Part shown: piece after piece, positions 1-7,921 of the stretch
How the letters are laid out: the number at the start of each line of letters is the position of its first letter
How positions within the stretch are numbered: the stretch's first letter is position 1
From: Chryseobacterium sp. HSC-36S06
GTDB lineage: Bacteria > Bacteroidota > Bacteroidia > Flavobacteriales > Weeksellaceae
Direction: 5' to 3'
Length of the DNA: 64,000 bases
Assembly (NCBI RefSeq): GCF_024171485.1
Contig: NZ_JALJZX010000001.1
Location: forward strand, 868,001 to 932,000
Notes under the pieces: model-generated
The model's input: only the letters and a program-made list of their open reading frames with translations
Told to the model about the DNA's origin: nothing
Databases searched by the model: none
Program-made: the position numbers and the translations under genes

Positions 1-1737
1 TTAAGAATTTCGGATCAGGCCTTAATATGTGGGAGTACAATTCCATTTACAACTTGCGTACCTACAACTATTGAAAGAAAAGACAGAAGATATACCGGAA
101 CAACAGGTGGCAATTGGAGTATTCCTGAAAACTGGACTTTCTCAGAGATCCCTAATTCCACTAACTGTGTTTTTGTAGATTCCAGCAGAAGTGTTTTAGT
201 AGATATCCCAAATGCCGGAGCCAAAACACTCCAAGTGGCTGATGGTGGTGCAGTAGAAATTACTTCCGGAAATGCACTTACCGTAACCAGAGGAATCACT
301 AACCTCGGCAACGGCGTTAACTTCGTGGTTCGTGACGGTGCTAACCTTAACCAAATAGAAAACTCAGCGGCGAACGTAGGTGCTATCACTGTAGAAAATA
401 CTTTTACACTATCTGCCGGTAGGCAACAATATAATTATGTAATCTCTCCGGTGAAAGGTCAGTCACTTAAAACCATTTACAACGGAATTCCTTTTGTAAT
501 TTACCATAATGAGAATACCAACTTCTTCTACAATGCCGGAGATGGTGATTATGTAGCAGGTAAAGGTTTTGCGGTAAAAGAACCTACTTTGGCTGCTTAT
601 CCCCTTAGTACAACTAGTGTAACCGGAAAATACAAAGGTGTACCTTTTAATGGGACTTTAGATTATCCCATTGCTTATACCACAGATAAAGTCAATGTTT
701 CCCATGGTTGGAATCTGATAGGGAACCCTTATCCTTCCAGCTTAGATTTAATAGAATTTTATAATAAAGCAGGAAATAAAGACAAGATAGAATCTACGTT
801 TAAATTCTGGGATAATAGAAATAATCTTAATACCACCCAACAAGGTTCTAATTATGGTGGTTCTAACTATGCATTGTTTAATGTAGAGTCCGGTACTAGT
901 GGAACTGGTACTTCTATTGGTTCATCTATTGCTACCGAAAGAAAACCTACACGTTATGTGAAGCCTGGTATTGCTTTTATTGTTCGCGCAAAATCTACAG
1001 CTAATGGTGCAACTTTGCATTTTGATAATTCTTACAGATCGGTTGCTGCTGCGCCAGATTTTCATGGCAAACAAAACGCAGAACAAGATGACAGATTCTG
1101 GTTGAACCTAACCTCCCCAACAGGAATTACGGTAACCAATGCAGTAGTATATTTCCCGAGAGGTAATAATGACTATGCTTCTGATGATTCTGATTACCAA
1201 AATCTTTCTGATGATATTTATACGATTGTTGGAAATAATAAACTCGCTATTCAAGGAAAAGCATCTTTTGAAGATAACGATGTTTTACCTTTGGGTATCA
1301 ACACCTTTAAAGCAGGAAGCTATACAATTAGCTTGAATGAAAAAGAAGGGAAGTTTGCTAATGGACAAGCGATCTATTTGAAAGATAAGCAACTGAACAT
1401 CGTTACCAATCTATCAGAAGGAGCATATACCTTTGAAACTGCAGCAGGTGAACATACCGGCAGATTTGAAATCGTGTATCTCCCTACCACCACACTGGGA
1501 ACGCAAACCGCAGTGAAATCTGGCCTGGTAGTCTATAAAGATGGCGGAGATTTTGTCTTGAAAAATACGGATACCATGAATAAACTTGATGTTTATGATA
1601 TGTCAGGAAGAATGATTCATTCTGCAAAACCACAAGATAAAGAGTTCAGGCTGCATGCCAACACAATGAACAGTGGCGTATATATCTTGCAAGTGCAAAC
1701 CCCAAGCGGAATTCAGACAAAACGAGTGATAAAATAA
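1..1737 (+). CDS. T9SS-exported surface protein, C-terminal sorting domain (5' truncated)
   Basis: The frame is open from the first base of the window, so the gene starts upstream; the in-frame GTG at 235 is only an internal valine. What is visible is a repetitive, Gly/Asn/Thr-rich extracellular protein ending in a typical T9SS type A sorting domain: a linker, then LDVYDMSGRMI, then a final segment with SGVYILQVQT and a C-terminal KRVIK. Family knowledge says such proteins cross the outer membrane through the type IX system and are cleaved and anchored. The N-terminal visible part has GNWSIPENW, a motif of cell-wall-like beta modules. From base 385 to the stop it is near-identical to the next gene. 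The passenger function is unknown. Confidence 0.85.
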   Translation, partial: LRISDQALICGSTIPFTTCVPTTIERKDRRYTGTTGGNWSIPENWTFSEIPNSTNCVFVDSSRSVLVDIPNAGAKTLQVADGGAVEITSGNALTVTRGITNLGNGVNFVVRDGANLNQIENSAANVGAITVENTFTLSAGRQQYNYVISPVKGQSLKTIYNGIPFVIYHNENTNFFYNAGDGDYVAGKGFAVKEPTLAAYPLSTTSVTGKYKGVPFNGTLDYPIAYTTDKVNVSHGWNLIGNPYPSSLDLIEFYNKAGNKDKIESTFKFWDNRNNLNTTQQGSNYGGSNYALFNVESGTSGTGTSIGSSIATERKPTRYVKPGIAFIVRAKSTANGATLHFDNSYRSVAAAPDFHGKQNAEQDDRFWLNLTSPTGITVTNAVVYFPRGNNDYASDDSDYQNLSDDIYTIVGNNKLAIQGKASFEDNDVLPLGINTFKAGSYTISLNEKEGKFANGQAIYLKDKQLNIVTNLSEGAYTFETAAGEHTGRFEIVYLPTTTLGTQTAVKSGLVVYKDGGDFVLKNTDTMNKLDVYDMSGRMIHSAKPQDKEFRLHANTMNSGVYILQVQTPSGIQTKRVIK

Positions 1738-1762
1738 CAATCATCACCGATAAAGAAAAGCC
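385..1762 (+). repeat. Long direct repeat, copy 1 (T9SS gene 3' half)
   Basis: This stretch matches 3241-4618 at a constant offset of 2856 bases with no insertion or deletion. Bases 1117-1496 are identical to 3973-4352 by direct comparison. The match continues 25 bases beyond the stop codon and ends inside the terminator stem. Confidence 0.95.
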
Positions 1763-1787
1763 AGCTTCCTAGGAAGCTGGCTTTTTC
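1756..1787 (+). terminator. Rho-independent terminator
   Basis: A perfect 12-bp palindrome centred on AGCCAGCTTCCT/AGGAAGCTGGCT lies 21 bases after the stop codon, is flanked by an A-run and followed by a short T-run. It ends the first T9SS protein gene. Confidence 0.85.
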
Positions 1788-1954
1788 GTATGCAGCATCT
1801 GACCCAGCAGTAGGTGCAACACAGCTCCCACTAGTCAGCTTCACAAAGTCGAAAGACACCAAATCATCTAAACAGGGTAAAAAATTATGCAATTCTTCGT
1901 ATAAAATTAAAAAAGGTATTTTGCTAATTTTTTCAATTTGGAATGAATCGGATG

Positions 1955-1972
1955 AATAATAATAATAATAAT
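1955..1972 (+). repeat. AAT trinucleotide microsatellite (6 units)
   Basis: Six perfect AAT units lie immediately upstream of the -7 box of the next gene. Slippage here would change the spacing between the -7 box and anything upstream of it without touching the coding frame. Confidence 0.85.
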
Positions 1973-1975
1973 TTA

Positions 1976-1983
1976 TATATTTG
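1976..1983 (+). promoter_or_regulatory. Bacteroidota -7 box (TATATTTG) for the 2032 gene
   Basis: TATATTTG fits the TAnnTTTG consensus and lies 48 bases before the ATG. No well-spaced TTG -33 element is present; the nearest TTTG is at 1937-1940, about 35 bases away, with the AAT repeat in between. The spacing is therefore unusual. Confidence 0.6.
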
Positions 1984-2031
1984 TATAAATTATGTGTTTC
2001 TACGAAAAATATAAACTAAAGCAATGATTTT

Positions 2032-4593
2032 ATGAAAGCAATTTTATTTCTTATATCTTTATTGATAAGCTTTAGCAGTCTTGCCAATGTGCCTTCCTCT
2101 TATACAAAAGCAGAGTTCAAGTCCGTTAAAGGTGGTAGCTGGGAAGATGTAAATACTTGGCAAGTCAGTTATGATGGCGGAGGTTTTAATCTCGCCACCG
2201 AAGTTCCGGGTGCTTCTGGTCATGCGCAGATCTCTGTAGAAATACTATGCGAACATGCTGTTGAGATTAAGTCGGCCACCGATAAATTGACGAAAGTATT
2301 CACCTTGGAAAAATTAACAGTAAGGGGAGTCTTGAATTTGACTAATCAAGGAAACCAGCCCACCACAGAATTTAAGACTGTAGGCAATTTCACGCTTTTA
2401 ATTGATAATGGCGCTGTTGTGGTTGCGGATAAATTAACTTTAAAATTTCCAGCTAATGCGATTATTTCAATCGTTAATGCTACAGGAGATGCTTCTTGTA
2501 GAGGATCCTATAATCTTGGATTTAATGGAAATTGCAAGGGAAATGGAAATACTGGTATTTTGATTGGCAGTATATCTTATTCATGTAATCAATTTACTGT
2601 TATTAATCAGAACGGCGGTACTGCGATCGGAGCCTTAGCCGGTGCAAACCCGGGAATTGTTTGTTTTTATGACAATACCACTATTCCTGAAATCATAGTT
2701 GGTTATATGAATTATACCGGCACTGGTACTGTAAATTATACACTGTCTTTGGGTTCTCCAATAGTTGAAGCTCTAATACCTTCAGGGAGTGATTTTCGTA
2801 CAGATTACTATGAAGTAGGCACTATTAGTAGTACAGCACCGCAAGCTACAGAATCTCTGGGACAGGTTTTAGATATGGCGGGAAATTATAAATTTAAACT
2901 TGTTGTTTCAGTAACTGACGGTGCTGTAACAAAGAGTAATACAGGATATATAACGATTACAAAAGGAGATGAAACGGTGTTTGATGGACAATGGGATATT
3001 GATAAACCCGAACCTACATTATTTAATGGTTTGTCTGCACATATCAAAAGTGATTATGACACGAGTTCACTAGATTCTTTCAATGCTTGCTCATGCAAAG
3101 TGGATGCCGGAAGCACGCTCACAATTAGAAAAGATAAATACGTGCGATTATTGGGAAGCTTGGAAAATAGCGGAAAAGTTTTCGTTGAAGATGGCGGTAA
3201 TTTTCTTCAGGTCTATGATAAGATAACCAACACCGGCAACATCACTGTAGAAAATACCTTTACACTTTCTACCGGTAGGCAACAATACAATTATGTAATC
3301 TCTCCGGTGAAAGGTCAGGCACTTAAAACCATCTACGACGGAATTCCTTTTGTAATTTACCATAATGAGAATACCAACTTCTTCTACAATGCCGGAAATG
3401 GTGATTATGTAGCAGGTAAAGGTTTTGCTGTCAAAGAACCTACTTTGGATGATTATCCGGCTCATACAACCACGATAACCGGAAAATACGAAGGTGTACC
3501 TTTTAATGGGATTTTAAATTATCCTATTGCTTATACCACAGATAAAGTCAATGTTTCCCATGGTTGGAATCTGATAGGGAACCCTTATCCTTCCAGCTTA
3601 GATTTAATAGAATTTTATAATAAAGGAGGAAATAAAGACAAGATAGAATCTACTTTTAAATTCTGGGATAATAGAAATAATCTTAATATCACTCAGGAAG
3701 GTTCTAATTATGGTGGTTCTAACTACGCATTGTTTAATGTAGACACAGGTACTAGTGGAACTGGTACTTCTATTGGTTCATCTATTGCTACAGAAAGAAA
3801 ACCTACACGTTATGTGAAGCCTGGTATTGCTTTTATTGTTCGCGCAAAATCTACAGCTAATGGTGCAACTTTGCATTTTGATAATTCTTACAGATCGGTT
3901 GATGCTGCGCCAGATTTTCATGGCAAACAAAACGCAGAACAAGATGACAGATTCTGGCTGAACTTGACCTCTCCAACAGGAATTACGGTAACCAATGCAG
4001 TAGTATATTTCCCGAGAGGTAATAATGACTATGCTTCTGATGATTCTGATTACCAAAATCTTTCTGATGATATTTATACGATTGTTGGAAATAATAAACT
4101 CGCTATTCAAGGAAAAGCATCTTTTGAAGATAACGATGTTTTACCTTTGGGTATCAACACCTTTAAAGCAGGAAGCTATACAATTAGCTTGAATGAAAAA
4201 GAAGGGAAGTTTGCTAATGGACAAGCGATCTATTTGAAAGATAAGCAACTGAACATCGTTACCAATCTATCAGAAGGAGCATATACCTTTGAAACTGCAG
4301 CAGGTGAACATACCGGCAGATTTGAAATCGTGTATCTCCCTACCACCACACTAGGAACACAAACCGCAGTGAAATCTGGCCTGGTACTCTATAAAGATGG
4401 CGGAGATTTTGTCTTGAAAAATACGGATACCATGAATAAACTCGATGTTTATGACATGTCAGGAAGAATGATTCATTCTGCAAAACCACAAGCTAAAGAG
4501 TTCAGGCTGAATACCAACACAATGAACAGTGGCGTATATATCTTGCAAGTGCAAACCCCAAGCGGAATTCAGACAAAACGAGTGATAAAATAA
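2032..4593 (+). CDS. T9SS-exported surface protein with C-terminal sorting domain
   Basis: The 853-residue protein begins with a signal peptide (MKAILFLISLLISFSSLA, cleavage probably after residue 18-19). The region to about residue 400 is Gly/Thr/Asn-rich with probable beta-sandwich modules and a few Cys pairs (for example CSCK). Residues ~404-853 are almost the same as the end of the preceding gene and finish with the T9SS type A sorting segment (LDVYDMSGRM, SGVYILQVQT, final KRVIK). It is probably exported and anchored on the cell surface. The two genes look like a tandem duplication in which the N-terminal passenger has diverged or been exchanged while the C-terminal half is kept alike. 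I cannot name a ligand or enzymatic role. Confidence 0.88.
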   Translation: MKAILFLISLLISFSSLANVPSSYTKAEFKSVKGGSWEDVNTWQVSYDGGGFNLATEVPGASGHAQISVEILCEHAVEIKSATDKLTKVFTLEKLTVRGVLNLTNQGNQPTTEFKTVGNFTLLIDNGAVVVADKLTLKFPANAIISIVNATGDASCRGSYNLGFNGNCKGNGNTGILIGSISYSCNQFTVINQNGGTAIGALAGANPGIVCFYDNTTIPEIIVGYMNYTGTGTVNYTLSLGSPIVEALIPSGSDFRTDYYEVGTISSTAPQATESLGQVLDMAGNYKFKLVVSVTDGAVTKSNTGYITITKGDETVFDGQWDIDKPEPTLFNGLSAHIKSDYDTSSLDSFNACSCKVDAGSTLTIRKDKYVRLLGSLENSGKVFVEDGGNFLQVYDKITNTGNITVENTFTLSTGRQQYNYVISPVKGQALKTIYDGIPFVIYHNENTNFFYNAGNGDYVAGKGFAVKEPTLDDYPAHTTTITGKYEGVPFNGILNYPIAYTTDKVNVSHGWNLIGNPYPSSLDLIEFYNKGGNKDKIESTFKFWDNRNNLNITQEGSNYGGSNYALFNVDTGTSGTGTSIGSSIATERKPTRYVKPGIAFIVRAKSTANGATLHFDNSYRSVDAAPDFHGKQNAEQDDRFWLNLTSPTGITVTNAVVYFPRGNNDYASDDSDYQNLSDDIYTIVGNNKLAIQGKASFEDNDVLPLGINTFKAGSYTISLNEKEGKFANGQAIYLKDKQLNIVTNLSEGAYTFETAAGEHTGRFEIVYLPTTTLGTQTAVKSGLVLYKDGGDFVLKNTDTMNKLDVYDMSGRMIHSAKPQAKEFRLNTNTMNSGVYILQVQTPSGIQTKRVIK

Positions 4594-4618
4594 CAATCAT
4601 CACCGATAAAGAAAAGCC
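3241..4618 (+). repeat. Long direct repeat, copy 2 (T9SS gene 3' half)
   Basis: This is the second copy of 385-1762. Differences cluster in its first ~730 bases and last ~240 bases, with a 380-base identical tract between (3973-4352). The pattern suggests recent gene conversion. Confidence 0.95.
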
Positions 4619-4641
4619 CGATTCTTAGAATCGGGCTTTTC
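4612..4641 (+). terminator. Rho-independent terminator
   Basis: A 13-bp stem, AAAAGCCCGATTC paired with GAATCGGGCTTTT, follows the second T9SS gene. The flank up to AAAAGCC is shared with the terminator after the first gene, but the hairpin core differs. Confidence 0.85.
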
Positions 4642-5013
4642 TTGTGGCTTACCATACGCCTGTAATTCAGACCGCAACTAGGAATCCCGTAATCAAGGTC
4701 AAAATTCTGTTGAGGGGAATACTACGTAGTGACAAGGAATAGCCATCACATAATCACTCACTTCATCAATTCCTCAATTCTAGAATTCCGACCCCCTACC
4801 TTGGAATTCGCATCTCTAAGCCCAAAAACCAAACTCCTCTCGCTTCTTTAGCGGTATAAAAAAATAAACTCGAAGATGATACGGTGACCGAAAAGTAATT
4901 AAATTCTTTGAAATCTGCTGTGAAAAGCGCTTCCAAAACAGTATCTATTTTTGTGTTAGTGGTTTTTAGGGGTTTTATGTCCAGGTTCAACAGTTTAAAT
5001 TTTGTTCAAACGG
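4642..5013. other. Gene-poor intergenic stretch
   Basis: There is no convincing gene here. A 64-codon minus-strand frame (4796-4990) lacks a recognisable promoter, signal peptide or family. The stretch separates the T9SS pair from the polysaccharide locus. Confidence 0.5.
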
Positions 5014-5043
5014 TTGTAGTGCAAAAAAAAGTAGTTATATTTG
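5014..5043 (+). promoter_or_regulatory. Promoter heading the polysaccharide locus
   Basis: TTG (5014-5016), a 19-nt spacer and TATATTTG (5036-5043) match the Bacteroidota -33/-7 consensus exactly. Transcription would begin near 5047-5050, giving a leader of about 85 nt before the first recognised gene at 5133. Confidence 0.75.
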
Positions 5044-5076
5044 CAGTGAAAAAAATGTAAAAAACCACAAATATTG

Positions 5077-5154
5077 ATGAAAAAAATGGTGAAAATTCTC
5101 ACCTTTTTTAATTTATTAAAATTAAGTAAAAAATGCGAAATTTTATATTCATAA
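5077..5154 (+). other. Possible 25-codon leader peptide
   Basis: This short frame starts with ATG in the leader, encodes a Lys/Leu-rich peptide (MKKMVKILTFFNLLKLSKK...), runs through the terminator-like hairpin and ends 20 bases inside the next gene. The arrangement resembles an attenuation leader. Nothing beyond position and length supports translation. Confidence 0.25.
5081..5109 (+). terminator. Terminator-like hairpin in the locus leader (possible attenuator)
   Basis: GGTGA (5088-5092) pairs with TCACC (5099-5103), with A6 before and T6 directly after, so the A and T runs can extend the stem. It lies between the promoter and the first gene and could end transcription early unless it is bypassed. 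Confidence 0.45.
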
Positions 5155-5414
5155 TGTGCTTGATGCTTTCTGGAGAATTTTTTTCTCAGGCAATGCCAGA
5201 TAACAGGTTTGACAATGGTAATGAGCAAATTTATGAACAGCAACAAAAATTACCGGTGCAGGATGATTATCAGCAAGATCCTCAACAACTGACTAATAAT
5301 ACTGGACAACCCGGAGACCCCGTACCCATCGATGACTACCTACCAGTATTGCTGATTACCGCAGTGGGAATTATCGTACATGCCGGTTGGCGTAAAAGAA
5401 AACAGACTGCTTAA
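5133..5414 (+). CDS. Small PID-CTERM-like sorting protein
   Basis: This 93-residue protein has an N-terminal signal peptide (MRNFIFIMCLMLSGEFFSQA), a Gln/Asp/Asn-rich hydrophilic middle of about 45 residues, and a C-terminal tripartite tail: PIDDYLP, a hydrophobic segment (LLITAVGIIVHAG) and a basic end (WRKRKQ). That tail fits the PID-CTERM pattern, a Bacteroidota sorting signal thought to be handled by exosortase-family enzymes. Such signals are often found beside polysaccharide loci, and this gene opens one here. The body has no catalytic motif, so it may be a surface or processing substrate. No exosortase gene is in the window. The ATG at 5133 begins the signal peptide directly. Confidence 0.7.
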   Translation: MRNFIFIMCLMLSGEFFSQAMPDNRFDNGNEQIYEQQQKLPVQDDYQQDPQQLTNNTGQPGDPVPIDDYLPVLLITAVGIIVHAGWRKRKQTA

Positions 5415-5478
5415 ATACTTATTAAAAACTCGAAAGCAGTTTCGGGTTTCTTTCCTTTTTAGCAAGTAAGAAAATAAA

Positions 5479-6087
5479 GTGTACGAAAAGTTTCTGAAAC
5501 CCGTTATAGATTTTGTAGCCGCACTGGCGGCCCTGGTTTTGCTGAGTCCGGTTTTTGTGATTGTTGGTTTGATTCTTGCTGTCGGCAACCGGGGAACTCC
5601 TTTTTTTGTTCAGAGACGACCCGGAAAGCACGGGCGCATTTTTAAGATCATCAAGTTTAAAACCATGAATGATCAGAAGGACGAAAAGGGGAATTTACTG
5701 CCTGATTACCGCCGGCTTACTTTTTTCGGCCGGATGGTGAGGAAAACATCGCTGGACGAGATCCCTCAGCTCATCAATGTACTGAAAGGCGAGATGAGCC
5801 TGGTGGGTCCCAGACCTTTGCTGCCTGAGTATCTGCCGCTCTATAGTCCTCAGCAGCAGCGGAGACACGATGTGAAACCCGGTATTACCGGATGGGCACA
5901 GGTTAACGGCAGAAATGCACTCTCCTGGGAAGAAAAATTTGCCTATGATGTAGAGTATGTGGAGAAAATCTCACCTGCACTGGATGCCAGAATTGTGGTA
6001 AATACGGTAGAGAAAGTGGTGAAAAGACATGGAGTCAACGCCAATAACTACGTTACGATGGAAGCTTTTAAAGGGAACGCAGTATGA
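5479..6087 (+). CDS. pglC: Undecaprenyl-phosphate sugar-1-phosphate transferase (PglC-type), copy 1
   Basis: This 202-residue monotopic membrane transferase of the bacterial sugar transferase family moves a phospho-sugar, probably diacetylbacillosamine-1-P, from UDP to undecaprenyl phosphate on the inner face of the membrane and so starts the glycan. It has a hydrophobic N-terminal re-entrant helix (residues ~10-35), the FKIIKFKTM motif (~55-63), the catalytic Asp93-Glu94 pair in LDEIPQLIN, and PGITGWAQVNGRN. Its length is that of minimal PglC rather than of long WcaJ proteins. The start is GTG at 5479. Its stop overlaps the next start by 4 bases (ATGA), implying translational coupling. The exact sugar is inferred from the neighbours. 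Confidence 0.87.
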   Translation: MYEKFLKPVIDFVAALAALVLLSPVFVIVGLILAVGNRGTPFFVQRRPGKHGRIFKIIKFKTMNDQKDEKGNLLPDYRRLTFFGRMVRKTSLDEIPQLINVLKGEMSLVGPRPLLPEYLPLYSPQQQRRHDVKPGITGWAQVNGRNALSWEEKFAYDVEYVEKISPALDARIVVNTVEKVVKRHGVNANNYVTMEAFKGNAV

Positions 6088-6701
6088 TTTTATACGGAGC
6101 GGGAGGACAGGCCAAAGTGATCTACGATCTGATTTTATCGAATAATCACCTTCTGGAGTATCTGGTCGATGACAACCCGAATGAGAGCTTTCCTCACCAT
6201 CTGAGAATTTACCGGCCTTTAAAGGAAAATATTGAAAATAAGAAACTGATTATCGCCATTGGTGATAATGTGATCCGCGAGCAGATCTATCATAAAATCA
6301 AGGACTGGTGCACCTTCGAAACCATACAGCATTCCAGCGCTTATGTTTCCCGTTTTTCTACGGTAGGCGAGGGGACGGTGGTAATGCCTCAGGTGTGCAT
6401 CAATGCAGAAGTGACCATCGGTAAGCACTGTATCATCAATACTGCCTGTACGATAGAACATGACTGTGTGATTGAGGATTTTGTGCATATATCTCCCAAG
6501 GCTTCCCTTGCGGGGAATATTACAGTGAAGAAAGGAGCCCATATCGGTTTGGGCGCCAATATTATTCAGGGAGTAACGGTAGGTGAAAATGCACTGATCG
6601 GTGCAGGCACCGTAGTGCTGCGGGATGTACCGCCGAATGCCATTGTTGTTGGCAATCCCGGAAGAATTATAAAAATGAAAGAAGAACATGGAGCAATCTA
6701 A
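6084..6701 (+). CDS. pglD: UDP-4-amino-sugar N-acetyltransferase (PglD-type), copy 1
   Basis: The 205-residue protein has an N-terminal Rossmann-like nucleotide-sugar domain (LYGAGGQAK at residues 3-11) and a C-terminal left-handed beta-helix of hexapeptide repeats. The probable general base is His126 in the IEHDC motif. The family transfers acetyl from acetyl-CoA to the 4-amino group of UDP-2-acetamido-4-amino-2,4,6-trideoxy sugars. It overlaps the transferase before it by 4 bases and the aminotransferase after it by 14 bases, so the three are surely one transcript. WeeI/NeuD-like enzymes share this fold, but the pglC and pglE neighbours favour the bacillosamine-type role. Confidence 0.85.
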   Translation: MILYGAGGQAKVIYDLILSNNHLLEYLVDDNPNESFPHHLRIYRPLKENIENKKLIIAIGDNVIREQIYHKIKDWCTFETIQHSSAYVSRFSTVGEGTVVMPQVCINAEVTIGKHCIINTACTIEHDCVIEDFVHISPKASLAGNITVKKGAHIGLGANIIQGVTVGENALIGAGTVVLRDVPPNAIVVGNPGRIIKMKEEHGAI

Positions 6702-7830
6702 AATATGGCTTTCCTCGCCTCACATGGGCGGCGGAGAGATGAAATATATCCAGGAAGCGTTTGATGAAAACTGGATCGCTCCTCTTGGTCCCAATGTCAA
6801 CGGTCTGGAGCAGGATCTGGAGCATTTTCTGCATGAAGAGGGCATCTATGTGGCAGCACTGAGTTCAGGAACAGCCGCCATCCACCTTTCCCTGATTCTT
6901 CTCGACGTGAAACCCGGAGATCTGGTGATCTGTCAGTCGCTTACTTTTTCGGCTTCTGCTAATCCTATTGTTTATGTTGGGGCAACCCCTGTTTTTGTGG
7001 ACAGTGAAAAGGATACCTGGAATCTCTGCCCTAACGCGGTGGAAGATGCTATAAAATATGGAATCTCCCAGGGGAAGAAGCCCAAAGCCATTATCGCAGT
7101 GTCTCTGTACGGCATGCCTTACAAGGCTGATGAGATCAGAGCGATTTCTGAAAGATATGATGTACCGGTGATTGAAGACAGTGCAGAAGCTTTGGGAAGT
7201 ATGTATAAAAACCGCAAGTGCGGGACTTTCGGTGATCTTGCAGTGCTGAGTTTCAACGGAAATAAGATTATTACCACCTCAGGAGGTGGAGCGCTGATTC
7301 TGAAAGACAAAGCCTTTAAAAAGAAGGCAGTCTTCCTTTCAACCCAGGCGAAAGATGACGCTCCCCACTATGAACATACCACTATCGGTTACAATTACCG
7401 TATGAGTAATATTTGCGCCGGAATCGGACGCGGACAGATGGAAGTACTCCCAGAGCGGGTGGAGCAGCGCCGGGCCAACCACCGTTTTTATGCGGAACTC
7501 TTTAAAGATTTTCAGGGGTTCAGACTGCATACCGAACCGAATGGCGACTATTTCTCGAACCACTGGCTCAGTGTAGTAACTGTGGATCCGGACTGTGGAA
7601 TTACCGCAGAAGCGATAAGGCTTGCGGCACAGAAGGAAAATATTGAGACCAGGCCCATCTGGAAACCCATGCATCTGCAGCCTGTATTTAAAAACTCTCT
7701 GTATTTTGGTTCTGATCTCGCCGAGAAGTGTTTTGAGACCGGTCTCTGTCTTCCTTCCGGCTCTAATCTGAGTGAAAATGATTTTGTCCGGATCAGTCAC
7801 CTGTTTGCTGAAATCTTCAGTTTATCCTAA
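6688..7830 (+). CDS. pglE: UDP-4-keto-sugar aminotransferase (PglE-type, DegT/DnrJ family), copy 1
   Basis: This 380-residue PLP-dependent sugar aminotransferase converts the UDP-4-keto-6-deoxy-GlcNAc intermediate to the 4-amino sugar using glutamate. Visible features are the N-terminal WLSSPHMGGGEMKYI, GTAAIHLSL (residues 61-69) for cofactor phosphate binding, Asp164 in VIEDSAEALGS, and the Schiff-base lysine K193 in SFNGNKIITTSGGG. Length and motifs are those of the PglE group. The start overlaps pglD by 14 bases. Its product feeds PglD, and its substrate should come from the dehydratase encoded just downstream. Confidence 0.87.
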   Translation: MEQSKIWLSSPHMGGGEMKYIQEAFDENWIAPLGPNVNGLEQDLEHFLHEEGIYVAALSSGTAAIHLSLILLDVKPGDLVICQSLTFSASANPIVYVGATPVFVDSEKDTWNLCPNAVEDAIKYGISQGKKPKAIIAVSLYGMPYKADEIRAISERYDVPVIEDSAEALGSMYKNRKCGTFGDLAVLSFNGNKIITTSGGGALILKDKAFKKKAVFLSTQAKDDAPHYEHTTIGYNYRMSNICAGIGRGQMEVLPERVEQRRANHRFYAELFKDFQGFRLHTEPNGDYFSNHWLSVVTVDPDCGITAEAIRLAAQKENIETRPIWKPMHLQPVFKNSLYFGSDLAEKCFETGLCLPSGSNLSENDFVRISHLFAEIFSLS

Positions 7831-7921
7831 ATAAAATATCCGTAACTGTATAATATTTCGTATTATTACAACTCGATTTCCGGCTGAGTTTGGGATCGTA
7901 TCCTAATTATTATTTAAAGCT

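Noticed and set aside
235-1737. GTG at 235 as the start of the first T9SS gene
   Set aside because: The same frame is open back to base 1 and codes for similar surface-protein sequence, so the gene is simply cut by the window edge.
4796-4990. 64-codon minus-strand frame between the T9SS genes and the glycan locus
   Set aside because: No promoter, signal peptide, family or operon context; kept only as a note on the intergenic stretch.
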